Assembly (NCBI GenBank): GCA_015698045.1
Contig: BLAL01000187.1
Coordinates: forward strand, 124,001 to 188,000
DNA length: 64,000 bases
Source: Rhizophagus clarus
Taxonomy: Eukaryota; Glomeromycota; Glomeromycetes; Glomerales; Glomeraceae
Reading direction: 5' to 3'
The notes beneath the pieces are model-generated. The model searched no databases and was not told the origin of the DNA. It saw only the letters and a program-made list of their open reading frames with translations. A program made the position numbers and the translations under genes. Each line of letters opens with the position of its first letter. Positions within the stretch are counted from its first letter, which is position 1. Below, piece after piece: positions 47,420-60,300 of the stretch.

Positions 47420-47833
47420 TATCATTAAAATCCAATCAGTAGATTTTTTAAATACAGGGGTATATCAGATAAGAAATTTTTAAAAATACCTCTGAAATAA
47501 GCAACTTTTTAAAAATTTTATATGATCAATAAACAAACTCAACCCCTGACCTATTTATATATAGTTTGGGATCCTATCTTTCCTTTTTTTTACTCCTCCT
47601 TAATTTTTTCACTACTGTATTTTTTATATATTGCATTTACATTATAGCATTATAGTATTAATAATACAATTAAAATTATGCAATTTTTTGAAATGCAACT
47701 TATTTTTATCATAAAACTAGTCAATAAAATCTAAAATAAAATTGAAAATTTATTTTTTTTATAAAATCATATGATACAGTATTCAGGTACACTATATACA
47801 AATAGTAATTTTCAATTTTTTTTATATAATATA
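47420..47833. other. AT-rich spacer
   Basis: Nothing supportable between the palindrome and the MITE. Confidence 0.5.
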
Positions 47834-47990
47834 TGGGGTCTTTGCAATAGAAAGGTACGAAACTCAAAAAAAATTTTAAATTTATTTTATATGCTAATTA
47901 TGTTTTTTATACTAAAATAAGTGTAAATTTAATATTAATTAAATTTTTATTTTTTTTTGAGTTTCGTACCTTTCTATTGCAAAGACCCCA
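47834..47990. mobile_element. 157-bp TA-inserting MITE, copy 2
   Basis: Same length, termini and interior as 34682-34838, with TA on both sides (47832-47833 and 47991-47992). I find no difference between the two copies. Confidence 0.9.
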
Positions 47991-47992
47991 TA

Positions 47993-48378
47993 TATATTAT
48001 AAGAATTATTTGTGAATATAAGAGATTATTTATATTAACTGTATATTTATAAATAGGGTTTAAAATTTTAATACCCTCAACTCCTCCTTAGTCACATGAT
48101 TTTGGTTATGTTTTTTGACTAAATAACACACCCTTTTTTTGTTGTTTTTTTTTATTTTATGAAATATTGATATTTTTATTTAAATTTTTTTTATTTGATA
48201 TGATTGTAAAAATTTTATTAACAATATAATTGCAAAAAAATTACATCATAATTGTAGAAACAAATATCACACAAAGATAATAATTTACAATAGTAGAACA
48301 ATTATTTGATTAATTTATATTTGTGTTGATATCCTTACATCAGGAAAAAAAAAATGTTCTTTAGCTAAAAAATAAGTT
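47993..48378. other. AT-rich spacer
   Basis: No gene or repeat seen up to the target duplication of the second CACTA-like element. Confidence 0.5.
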
Positions 48379-48381
48379 TCC

Positions 48382-48632
48382 CACAGGTCGAATGGAGTCA
48401 AATCGGTCATCAATCGGTCATGTGACTGATTGGTAACCGATTGGATACCTATTGATGACTGATTCTTTCAATAGGTCATCAATCAGGTATAAATTCCAAA
48501 TCGGTTATCAACTGGTCATATGACTGATTGATGACTGATTGGTGTACGGTTGAATTTACCAGTTATCAATAGGTTACCAATCGACCATATCAGATTGATG
48601 ACCAATTGGTTGCTAATTGGCTTATTATATAT
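48382..48632. repeat. Left terminal and subterminal repeats of the satellite element
   Basis: About a dozen ATCGGTCATCAATCGG-type half-sites (CGGTCA, TGACTGATTGG, ACCGATT) occur in both orientations in 250 bp. Confidence 0.8.
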
Positions 48633-48779
48633 TAGCGGATTTTTTAGATTTTTTCAATAACGTCGTTTTAAAATATTTAATTTATAAACCATTTTAAAAC
48701 TCTAAACTCTGATAGAAATTTTTTTTTGATAGATTTTCTAAGATTTATATAGGATATTTTTGATAAATAGAGATATTTT

Positions 48780-51475
48780 TATTTTTTGAGATTTCTAAAA
48801 GTTTGTATGGAAAGAGTTCATATGGGATATCTGATAAAAAATTTTTTTTATTTTCTAAGAGTTCGTATGGAAAGAGTTCGTATGGGGATATCTGATAGAA
48901 AAATTTTTTTTAAGAGATTTTCTAAGAGTTCATATGGGAAAGGTTTGTTGGATATCTTTGATAGAAAATTTTTTTTAAGAGATTCTCTAAGAGTTCGTAT
49001 AGGAAGAGTTTGTATGGGATATCTGATAGAAAATTTTTTTGCGAAATTTTCTGAGTTCGTATGGGAAGGGTTCGTGTAGGATATCTGATAGGAAATATTT
49101 TTTTTGAGAGATTTCCTAAGATTCGTATAGGATATTTTTGATAAATAGATTTTTTTTTTTTATTTCTAAAAGTTCATATAGGAAGAATTCATATGGGATA
49201 TCTGATAGAAAATTTTTTTTTTAAGAGATTTTCTAAGAGTTCAGTTCGTATGGGATAAATAATAGAAAATTTTTTTTGAGAGATTTTCTAAGAGTTCATA
49301 TGGGAAGAGTTCGTATGGATTCTTTGTTAGAAAATTATTTTTATAGATTTTCTAAGAATTCGTAAAGGAACAGTTCGTATGGGATATTTTGATAAAGATT
49401 TTCCAAGTGTTCATATGGAAAAAGGTTCATATGGGATGTCTTTGATAGAAAATTTTTTTTAAGATTTTCTAGTGTGGGAAGAGTTCGTATGGGATATCTG
49501 GTAGAAAATTTTTTTTTGAGAGATTTTCTAAGAGTTCATATGGAAAGAGTTCGCATGGGATTCATTGATAGAAAAGTTGTTTTTTAAGAGATTTTCTAAG
49601 AGTTCATATGGAAAGAGTTCGTATGGGATATCTGATAGAAAAATTTTTCTTAAGAGATTTTCTAAGAGTTCATAAGAAAAGCGTTCGTATGAGATTCTTT
49701 GATAGAAAATTTTTTTTTAAGAGATTTTAGGGTTCATATGGAAAGGATTCGCATGGGACATTTTTGATAAATAGATTTTTTTTTTTATTTCTAAGAGTTC
49801 GTATGGGATACCTGATAGAAAAATTTTTCTTAAGAGATTTTCTAAGAGTTCATATGGAAGGGTTCGTATGGGATTCTTTGATAGAAAATTTTTTTGAGAG
49901 AGATTTTCTTAGAGTTCGTATGGGAAGAGTTCGTATGGGATATTTTAATAAAGATTTTCCAAGTGTTCATATAGTAGGGGGTTCGTATGGGATATCTTTG
50001 ATAGAAAATTTTTTTTAAGAGATTTTCTAAAAGTTCGTATTGGAAGAGTTCGTATGGGATATCTGATAGAAAATTTTTTGTGAAATTTTTTAGGGTTCAT
50101 ATGGAAAGGATTCGCATGGGATTCTTTGATAGAAAATTTTTTTGAGAGAGATTTCTAAAAGTTCATATGGGAAGAGTTCGTATGGGATATCTGATAGGAA
50201 ATTTTTTTTGAGATTTCCTAAGATTCGTATAGGATATTTTTGATAAATAGATTTTTTTTTTTATTTCTAAGAGTTCGTATGGGATATCTGATAGAAAAAT
50301 TTTTCTTAAGAGATTTTCTAAGAGTTCATATGGAAAGGGTTTGTATGGGATTCTTTGATAGAAAATTTTCTTAAGAGATTTTCTAAGAGTTCGTGTGGGA
50401 AGAGTTCGTATGGGGTATCTGATAGAAAAATTTTTCTTAAGAGATTTTCTAAGAGTTCATATGGAAGGGTTCGTATGGGATTCTTTGATAGAAAATTTTT
50501 TTTAAGTGATTTTCTAAGAGTTCGTATTGGAAGAGTTCGTATGGGATGTCTGATAGAAAATTTTTTTGTGAAATTTTTTAGGGTTCATATGGAAAGGATT
50601 CGCATGGGATTCTTTGATAGAAAATTTTTTTGAGAGAGATTTCTAAAAGTTCATATGGGAAGTGTTCGTATGGAATATCTGATAGGAAATTTTTTTTTGA
50701 GATTTCCTAAGATTCGTATAGGATATTTTTGATAAATAGATTTTTTTTTTATTTCTAAGAGTTCGTATGGGATATCTGATAGTAAAATTTTTCTTAAGAG
50801 ATTTTCTAAGAGTTCATATGGATAGGGTTCGTATGGGATTCTTTGATAGAAAATTTTTTTTAAGAGATTTTCTTAATTCATACTATGGAAAGAGTTCGTA
50901 TGGGATATCTGATAGAAAAATTTTTCTTAAGAGATTTTCTAAGAGTTCATATGGAAGGGTTCGTATGGGATTCTTTGATAGAAAATTTTCTTAAGAGATT
51001 TTCTAAGAGTTCATATGGAAAGGGTTCGTATGGGATTCTTTGATAGAAAATTTTTTAAGAGATTTTCTTAAAGTCCATGCGGGAAGAGTTCATATGGGAT
51101 ATTTTAATAAAGATTTTCCAATTGTTCATATAGTAGGGTGTTTGTATGGGATATCTTTGATAGAAAATTTTTTTTAAGAGATTTTCTAAGAGTTCGTATT
51201 GGAAGAGTTCGTATGGGATATCTGATAGGAAATTTTTTTGTGAAATTTTTTAGGGTTCATATGGAAAGGATTCGCATGGGATTTTTTGATAGAAAATTTT
51301 TTTGAGAGAGATTTCTAAAAGTTCATATGGGAAGAGTTCGTATGGGATATCTGATAGGAAATTTTTTTTTGAGATTTCCTAAGATTCGTATAGGATATTT
51401 TTGATAAATAGATTTTTTTTTTGAGGTTTCCTAAGAGTTTGTATGAAATATTTTTAATAGAGGATTTTTTTAGAT
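48780..51475 (+). repeat. Tandem array with GTTCGTATGGG units
   Basis: Units of roughly 50-65 bp follow the pattern TTTTCTAAGAGTTCGTATGG, GATATCTGATAGAAAATTT and a T-run with AAGAGA. Longer blocks recur: a run from GGGTTCATATGGAAAGGATT through TATTTTTGATAAATAGA is seen at about 50083, 50572 and 51247, indicating higher-order organisation. ORFs in it (for example 48786-49079, 50355-50633) only read the repeat as Lys/Ser/Tyr/Arg-rich strings and change frame with T-run length. Confidence 0.9.
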
Positions 51476-51880
51476 TTCATAACATTTTAAAAAAACAATA
51501 CACTTTTTATTAAATTTATTTTAAATAAGTTAATATTATTAAAAAAAATTAGGTATCCGAAAGTCCAAGGCAAATTATAATATATGACTATATGAGAAGA
51601 AAAATTACAACTAACGATAGTAGGTTTTCAATTTATCTATTATTAACCAATCAAAATTCGGTCTGATCTTTATGCACGTGACCTGATCTTAACATGCATA
51701 TAAATAACCAAACGCGACTCTGTTTATTTTTCAAAAATTATACACCCTTTCTTTTCTGTTTTCTTCTTACTCTCATTACATTTTACAGGTATATTAATTA
51801 TTGTATTTTTGTCATTAAATTTATGGTAATGATTACTGACTATATTTTATTTTATAATATTAACTTTACCTTTTTTTAAT
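51476..51880. other. Unique spacer in the satellite element
   Basis: It contains a less AT-rich part near 51650-51720 (GATCTTTATGCACGTGACC, then CATATAAATAACC), which could be an old promoter. No ORF follows. Confidence 0.35.
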
Positions 51881-52140
51881 ATTACTGATGTTATTCTTTT
51901 TTTTCATATTTTACTAACATCATCACGTATTTTTCTTTTTTTTTTTTTTTTATAAATTTTATCAAACTCTTCATAATACTAACTTTTTGTATTTGTGTAT
52001 TTTATTATTACTAATGTTATTCTTTTTTTTTTTATATTTTACTAACATCATCACGTATTTTTCTTTTTTTTTTTTATACATTTTATCAAACTCTTCATAA
52101 TACTAACTTTTTGTATTTGTGTATTTTATTATAATTATTA
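51880..52140 (+). repeat. Tandem duplication of about 130 bp
   Basis: Two near-identical units run from TTACTAATGTTATTC through TTTTACTAACATCATCACG to TTGTGTATTTTATTAT, differing mainly in T-run length. Confidence 0.85.
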
Positions 52141-52335
52141 CTAACTTTTTATATTTATTACGCTTTACTATTTATTTATTAAATATTACTAACTTTATTA
52201 GTCATATACTAACATATTATTATAATAAATGTTTTTATTTTAAATACTTATCTGTTATTAATATAAATAAAGATACTATGTGTTTTATTATGTGCTATAA
52301 TAAATTTTATTATTCATTATATTATTCTACAAAAA

Positions 52336-53045
52336 TTGGTCATTCGACCATCAATTGACCATAATTGACCATAATTTGACCGCATAATTTGACCACATAA
52401 TTTGACCATAAATTGACCATAAATTGACCTTAATTTGACCTTAATTTGACCTTAATTTGACCTCCTTAATTTGACCATAATTCGACCATAATTTGACCTT
52501 AATTTGACCTCCTTAATTTGACCATAATTCGACCATAATTTGACCATAATTTGACCTCCTTAATTTGACCATAATTTGACCATAATTTGACCATAATTTG
52601 ACCATAATTTGACCATAATTTGACCATAATTTGACCTTAATTTGACCTTAATTTGACCTTAATTCGACCTTAATTCGACCATAATTTTGACCTTAATTTG
52701 ACCATAATTCGACTATAATTCGACCATAATTCGACCATAATTTGACCTTAATTTGACCTTAATTTGACCTTAATTTGACCTTAATTTGACCTTAATTTGA
52801 CCTTAATTTGACCTTAATTTGACCTTAATTTGACCTTAATTTGACCTTAATTTGACCTTAATTTGACCTTAATTTGACCTTAAATTTGACCTTAATTTGA
52901 CCTTAATTTGACCTTAATTTGACCTTAATTTGACCTTAATTTGACCTTAATTTGACCTTAATTTGACCTTAATTTGACCATAATTCGACCATTTGACCAT
53001 ATTTTGACCATTAATCGACCATTAATCAACCATCAATCGACCATC
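52336..53045 (+). repeat. 11-bp minisatellite TTTGACCTTAA
   Basis: About 60 units. The outer parts are mixed (TTTGACCATAA, TTCGACCATAA, a few with CC insertions). The part 52740-52975 is almost pure TTTGACCTTAA. At the right it grades into CGACCATCAAT units, which match the subterminal motif of the element. Confidence 0.95.
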
Positions 53046-53214
53046 AATCGACCATCAGTTGACCATCAATCGGCCTGCCCGATTGATGACGGATTTTGGC
53101 GGAAATCGGCTATCAATCGGCCACCCGATTGAATACTTATTGAATCAATCAGTTATCAATAAGATACCCGATTGATAGCTGATTGGTGACTGATTTGCCA
53201 CCATTCGACCTGTG
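53040..53214. repeat. Right terminal and subterminal repeats of the satellite element
   Basis: Head-to-head motifs (CATCAATCGG, CCCGATTGATGAC, CTATCAATCGGCCACCCG) precede the terminal CCATTCGACCTGTG. Confidence 0.8.
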
Positions 53215-53217
53215 TCC

Positions 53218-56200
53218 TTCTTCCCTTTTTTACATCTGAAAAGCCAGTATTCCTATTATAAAATAAAAAAAAAATGGTTGTCAGAATGTTTTTTAATTAG
53301 AAAACAACTTTCATCACTTCCTATTTACTTCATGTTTATATTTGAGATAGAGCCATTATTCCTATAATAAGAAAAAGAAATGTTTTATTAAAATGTTTCT
53401 TCAGTCGTTAGATAAAGATTTCTCCCCTTCCTATTTATTTTATATTCGTGTCTATGAAGACTGGTATTTCTGTAAAAAAGAGAAAATATTTTATTAGAAC
53501 CCTTATTATCACCATTTTTGAATTGCTGTGATCAGGTGATTTATCGATCAATTAAAAAAAAATACTGAAAACAACTAAAAACAATTAATTTATCAAAAAT
53601 ACTCTTATTAAACACATACAAAAAACACTTTTTATAAATATTTTTTTTAAAAAACACTAAACTTGATACCTTTAACATTCTTTATTATGTTTATAAGATG
53701 TTTTACAATGTGTTTTTTTATTTATTAAAAACTAAAAATCTAAATAAAAAAAATAGTTAGAAATAAAAAAAAAGGAAAAAAATGAAAAAAAAAGAAAAAA
53801 AAACTAATAAAATAAAAAAATATTACCTGTTATTTAGTAGTGAACTTTTAGAATTGTTAGGAATCAGTTTTTAGAAATCAGTCTCTAGGAATCAGAGGAA
53901 CCAGTTTATAAGCTATTGTGGTAAAAAGGGTAAACGATAAAAAAAAACATTAATAAAGTTTGTATGATGGTGGTTTAGCATTACACAAATCAAATGATGT
54001 CTGTGATATTTATAGTAAAAAGTGATTTAATTTGTGTAATCTAAAATCAATTTTTATTTATATAAAAAAGACCACTGATCACAGTAATTCAAAAATAGTG
54101 ATAAATAAAAAACTTCCCTTATTTATTACCGCATGTTCAATAGTATCTATAAAAAAAAAAAAATATTTTGTCAGAAACATTTCTTAATAAAAGAAAAAAC
54201 TCTCCACTCATTTTCAAGTCTAATAGTGTCATAATGTTTCTATAAAAAGAGAAAAAGGACATTTCATTAGAAATACTTATTGGTTAAAAGAAAATTTTCT
54301 TCTCTTTGATCTTTTTTATTTACCTTAACCTCATGTTTAATAGTATTTCTGCAAAAGAAAGTTCTTCTTAGTTTTATTTCTAATAGTGTTTTTATAAAAA
54401 GAAAGGAAAAAATTTTTTGGTAAAAACATTTAATTTCCCTTTTCTTTTGGCTCTTTATTTACCTTAAACTTACCCATGTTTAACAGTATTTCTACAAAAG
54501 AAAAAGAAAAATGTTTAATTAGAAACATTATTTAAATAAAATAATTTTTTTTCCTTTCAGCTCTTTTTTATTTACTTTAATTCATATTTAATAGTACTTC
54601 TACAAAAAGAAAGTGAAAAAATATTTTGTTAGAAACGTTTAGTCAAAAGAAAATTTTTTTTAAAAAATAAAGAGTGCATCATGCACTTTATTTACTAAAT
54701 AAAAAATAGCAATTTACTACGTAATAGGAGGTGCGCTACAACACCCCTATGTAAAAATGTTTTTTCCTTATAAATATAAGGATTATCTATAAATTATTTA
54801 TAAATTATTTATATGAAATTATTTATTTATAAATACTATCTAAAATAACAAAGTAGCTATCTATAATTTATTATCTGTACAAATATATAAATAATGAATA
54901 TATAAATCTAAACTTTACTTTAAATTTTCATTAATTAAAAGTATCAGTATTTTTAAAATTTTAAGAAAATATTCTTTTTAATTAGAAGACTTTAAATTTT
55001 ACAATTATTTTTTATTATAAAATTCTTAATTTAATTTTTATTTAAAAAAACTTTATATTAAAAAACCATAAAATCTATATATTTTATAATAAATTTTAAT
55101 TATATTTATTAAATAAATTAATTGATTTTTTGTTAAAAAATATTGATTTTTTTTAATTTTAATGAATAATTTATGTTATTTAATAATTAATTTTGTATTT
55201 ATTTATTATAAAATATAATGTAATTTTTATAAAAAAATTTTTTTTTTTTATGGTCTAAATAAGTGCAATATTTATTTATTAAATTTGATCTGAAAATACA
55301 TATTAATAATAGATAATGATAAAGCCAACTCATCACATATATTGCAGCTAATATAAATAAGAATATGTCAAGACTCTTTACAAAAATTTTGATTTTTTAA
55401 AAATATTAAAATCTGTTATAAGTAATGTAGCTCTATTTTTTAATAAAATATACCATATTTAAAAAATTAACCAATCAATTTACCTTAAATTTTGTATTTT
55501 AGTAGATCATATAATAAATGATTCATGTTTTAAATTTTATTTTAATTAGTATTAATTTTTAATAAAAATATATGTAATTAATAATTAATAATTAAAGTGC
55601 TATATTAAACAATTAAAGTACTGTATTTTATTATATTTATTTTTTATTTTTTTTTTTTTATTATCAACATGATTATGCTTGATAATACAAATATTAAAAA
55701 ATAAATTATAATCTATATACATACGTATAGACTATACTATAGAAATTTTGTATTATATACTATATTTTTAAATATTTTATAAATTTTTTATATATTAAAA
55801 AAATTAAAATATTATTTAATTTTTATATATAAAAAATTATAAAAAATATAAGTAGTATTAGAATTGTACTAGTATAATACTAGTCTAATATTAATATAGT
55901 ACTAATATTGTATTGTACTTTACAAATTTTAAAAATTAGTATATTGTACATATAACATCAATCAATTTTTATTGGTTGTATTAAATACTAATACATATAT
56001 ATATAAATATTTTTTTTAGTACAAATACAAAAAATATACAAATCATATAATTAATAGTAAATGTTATTAAAAATTAGAAGAAAATACAAATTATCTTTTT
56101 ATATTTTATTTTGCATTATTATTTTCTGCAAAATGATTAATACCATCAATATTTAAATTAAATTTAAATTATTTACATTTTTTGATCTTATTAATCTTAA

Positions 56201-56602
56201 ATTTAGATTTCTACTTCAATACAATATAAATAGTAAATTATTTAATATATTATTTATGAATTTATAGTATAAAATATACAAATTTGCATTAAATTTGATT
56301 TGTATATAGTATACTATTATATAGAAATGTACTGATTATATAATTTATATTAAATACAATATATATTAGTTTAAGTATTGTATGTGTATTAAAATTTTAT
56401 TAGTATATGTTTATATATAATTACAATTCTGTATATATTAAAGTATAATAAAAAATAATTATTTTTATTAATTTAAATAATTAAAATATATATTAATTTT
56501 AGCAATATTAAATATAATTATATTATATAATATATAATCTAATTAAATACTTTTAAATAAGTTAACTGATTTATTAAATTATATATATTATATAAGAATT
56601 TT
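53218..56602. other. AT-rich intergenic stretch
   Basis: 53220-54670 has diffuse repeats of TAATAGTATTTCTACAAAAGAAA-like text in five or more diverged copies (near 54160, 54230, 54335, 54390, 54485, 54590), an old tandem family with a period near 100 bp. 54700-56600 is nearly pure A/T. No gene. Confidence 0.55.
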
Positions 56603-56751
56603 ATTTATTTCTAATGTTCATGAGTCACACTTAGCTGAGCTGGAGGGGTTATTTAGATGTTGTATAAAATATTTGATTTTCGAATATTTAACAATAAAAA
56701 TAGCACGACCTTTGAATTAAAAAAAAAAAAAAAAAAAAATTTATTTCTAAT
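56603..56751 (+). mobile_element. tRNA-derived SINE with 13-bp target duplication
   Basis: ATTTATTTCTAAT occurs at 56603-56615 and again at 56739-56751. Between them a body of about 103 bp (56616-56718) is followed by a pure A tail of about 20. The body contains TTAGCTGAGCTGG, a close match to the RNA polymerase III A box of tRNA genes. About 45 bp downstream GATTTTCGAATATT resembles a worn B box. Body, A tail and long target duplication together are the hallmark of LINE-mobilised retroposition. The 3' part ends GCACGACCTTTGAATT. Good agreement of the duplication suggests a fairly young insertion. Confidence 0.8.
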
Positions 56752-57145
56752 AAAAATCTTTAAAAACTTAAGATAAAATTTATAATTAAAAAATTTTAAA
56801 GGTCCTATTATATAAATAAATAAATTATATTTAAAAAAAAAATATTACATTAGTAAATTATTATGATCTTTTTTTTTTAAAGACAAATAAACTAATAGGA
56901 AGCCTAATAAAATTACTAATAAATTTAAAATTTTTATAAAAACTTTTATTAAAAATAAGTAGAATTTTACTATATATAAATATCTAATTTCTTATTTATT
57001 ATATATATTATATTTAAATAAAAATTTATAAATATATTATTTTAATTATATATTATTTATCATTTTAAATAGTAATTATAATTTTAAATATATATATTTA
57101 TAAAAATTTTAATTTTTAAATATTTTTTAATAGGAATTTATAATT

Positions 57146-57357
57146 TTTCACACTTACGATGCATTGCATCCTTTTTTGCACCTGTATCATACCTCTCTTC
57201 TCTTCATTTTTTTATATATATTCTGAAGACTTAAAATTTTTTTAGTTGTAAAAAATCTATTTTTTACATCCTCAATTAAATATCACATATTTAATTTTAT
57301 CTGACATTACTTATTTTGCCTAAAGTATATAGGGTGTGATGTATCATAAGTGTAAGA
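57146..57357. mobile_element. MITE candidate with imperfect terminal repeats
   Basis: TTTTTCACACTTACGATGCA at the left faces TGTATCATAAGTGTAAGAAAA at the right, giving inverted ends of about 25 bp with mismatches around a 160-bp AT interior. No unambiguous target duplication is visible. Confidence 0.45.
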
Positions 57358-60300
57358 AAACAAAATCCTTTTAATAATATTTGCTTTATATTATACTTTA
57401 AGATAAAATAAATTTTCTCTAATAAATAATAATAATTAAGATTATATATCATAAATAATAATTATTATATTTAAATTACAATTTAAATAAGTTGTAATAT
57501 TATAAATATAAGTTGTAATTTGATTGTAAATACTATGCTATTATAATTAACTAAAAAATAATAATTTTGATTTGCAACTATATATTATAATTACTTGATT
57601 TTTAAATTTACAACTATTTACAGCAGGTAATACTAATAATAATTTATTTTAAGTTAAATTAATTATATATTTAGCAACTAAAAATATTTATTCATTAGAT
57701 ATACTTATTACTTGTAATAAAATATTAAAGAACTAGAGTCTAGAGATATATTGCTCAAATATGCTTAAATAAATGTAATTAAATTAGGCTTTATATATTT
57801 ATTAAAGTAGTATTAAAATTTAATTTAAGCTTATACTATAAAATTGCTAAATAGGCTGAGAATACATTTTAAAGTATATATTAAAAAATTAAAAAAAGTT
57901 TGTATTCAAACTTAATTTAAAATACTTTGTTGAAGTAATTTAATATTTCTACAATATGACTAATAAAAGATGGATTTTATTAAAAATAATATAATTAAAA
58001 TATCAAATAGAATTAATTGATTAACAAAAATATATATGAATTTTTATAAAATATCATTTTATTTGTATATTTTCTTTTATTTGTTTAATATTACAATATT
58101 ACAAATAAAATGCTAAGAGGAAACACATAATTCCTAATTTTATATTGTTTTATAATTCTTTTTTAGAAGTAGTAGTTGCATTATTTTTTTATTTCCAAAA
58201 TATCTAACCTATTTGTACATATTAGCAGTTGAATGTGTTTTCTGTTAAATGAAAGTAATTTTTATACTTACCTTATAAAGTTAGTTAAAAATAGTATGAA
58301 ATAAATTTAATATAATTTTATGAATTATTCCATTTTATTATTGGTAAAAAAATATATATCGTATTTTAAATTAACTTAATTTGTTATAATAAACACCAAT
58401 AAAATAGTATTAATTAAACAAAATATAGCCAGGATTGTTAAACTACTTAATATAGTAAGGTTGATTATTTATTTGCCAAATAATAATTTTTCTTTCATAA
58501 ATTCTAAAAATCTATTACCGAACTAACAACGGAATAAGAGCAAGAATTGGGGATGCCATAATTAGAAATAATTACCAGTTGGGGGGGTATTTTTCAGGGT
58601 TCAGATATGACAGGTCTTTATTTGTATAAAAGTTTCTTTGATAACAAATTTTATATCGCGGTAGCGTAATTTAACAATGAAAGATTATCTGTATAACAAA
58701 GTAAACGAATCGGTTCAAAATCGGTATAACCATTTTACATCTAATCATGGATAAGTAACAATACCATTCAAGACAATCGTTTATATCATATGATTTTCAC
58801 CTCCCTATATACTGTAATTCTTCAAAAATCACGGGATTTTGAAACATAGAATAAATGAATAAGGGATAAAAGGATAATCAATTTTGATAATTATAATGAT
58901 TTATACTATAAAGGAGACAAAGGCAACCCCAGTCTTATTTTACTTTTAAAGAAAAACAGAAAAAACTTTATAACGCATTCATGAATTTTTTTATAGATAT
59001 GAAAAGTGTAACGAAAATGGGAAAATTTTAACATGTATTTTTTTTTTAACAGATGGAATCGTATAGTATAGATACGGATAATCCAAAATTAGCAATATCG
59101 AGATAAAAAAAAAAAAGTCGAAACAATGAAATTTTTTTTTTATAATGGATCAATTTAAAATTTTCATTAGTTCAAATTAAGTTAAAATGTTCCCAAATCT
59201 TGTATCTCATTCAAATTACTTTATCTTATATACGGTAAATTTTTGATAACTTTTCAGAGAAACGTAGTGCCAAATCAATTTACAATGTAATACAAAGTCA
59301 TAACACAAATTCTCACACAAAAAAATGTATTACAGTGTTACATATGAAGAAAGTTGGAACAATACTGTATTTATACAAATTAAAATCATATTCATTTTTT
59401 TTTTTTTTGATTTGTAAAACATAATCTTATAAATATTTATAATTAAGTTACCGGTCGAAAAAAACCGCGCATAAGTTTGTATTACCTTCAGAAAAGAATT
59501 TAAACAAAGTAATTTGTAACTAGTAATTTACATGTATAAAATGTGTATACAAAAATAGAAACGATATATTTAGAGGTTAACTTATTCGAAAGGGGCAAAT
59601 ATTCTTATGAAATGTAGGATTAATTATTCTAAAGGCTAAAGAAGAAATTTATAGGCTAGCTAATTGTAAAAATAGATTTTTGAGGCGGTGCTATAATATT
59701 TTTATCTTTACTGGGTTAACAATAAAAGATCCAATGTTGGGATTATTAAGGAGATTTCGAAAAAATTCATCTTTTTTTTCAAGGCATCCCCTCATTCAAC
59801 AAAAAAGAATTTTGGAAATTTTTATGCTTTTTTTACTCCCGAAAATTGTAAAGAAATAGGATTCCTTGTATCGGTTGTACTGGTTGTATTTGTTGATTTG
59901 TTGACAAATAAAAAATTTGTGATTATTAAACAAGTTCAACCGCAGCATAATTGCCGAATCGTGAGATCATTAAATCACATTCCTTACATTCCTTATTTTT
60001 CTAATTAGTGTGGGCTTATAAAAAACCCGTAGAAGGTAATACAATTCGCCAAGAATGTTTATATCTCTTCTACACTTTCCTGTAATTAGTTATTGATTTA
60101 AAGTTAATTTACTATTTTATATTGTACTACCTTTTTCCCATCCATCAAAAACCTTTTACCCCCGGAACAAATAACACTCACTATTCCGAAAATGTCAGTA
60201 ATCTGCCCATACGATAAAATAAATAAATAAAAAAAATTTATCTTTTACACGAAAATTTCTTTTTATTGTAATGTATAATGAATTAAAAGCTTCGTTTTTA

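Larger units (their letters stand above)
48382..53214. mobile_element. Non-autonomous CACTA-like element filled with satellites, 4.8 kb
   Basis: The left end reads CACAGGTCGAATGG and the right end CCATTCGACCTGTG, its exact complement. The inverted repeat goes on imperfectly with CAAATCGGTCATCAATC-type sequence. TCC flanks both ends (48379-48381 and 53215-53217), a 3-bp target duplication. Inside each end is a cluster of GGTCATCAATCGG-like motifs. The middle holds a 2.7 kb tandem array, a short unique AT region and a 0.7 kb array of 11-bp units. No transposase or other gene is present. It must rely on a transposase from elsewhere; whether that of the 11.6 kb element would serve is unknown, since the termini agree only at CAC-GGTC. 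Confidence 0.85.

Noticed and set aside
48786..50994. Series of ORFs encoding KSSYG/RVRMG-like repeats
   Set aside because: They are translations of the tandem array, and the frame changes with T-run length from unit to unit.
52336..53045. Possible CRISPR array (regular short repeats)
   Set aside because: The 11-bp units are contiguous without unique spacers; this is a minisatellite in a eukaryotic genome.
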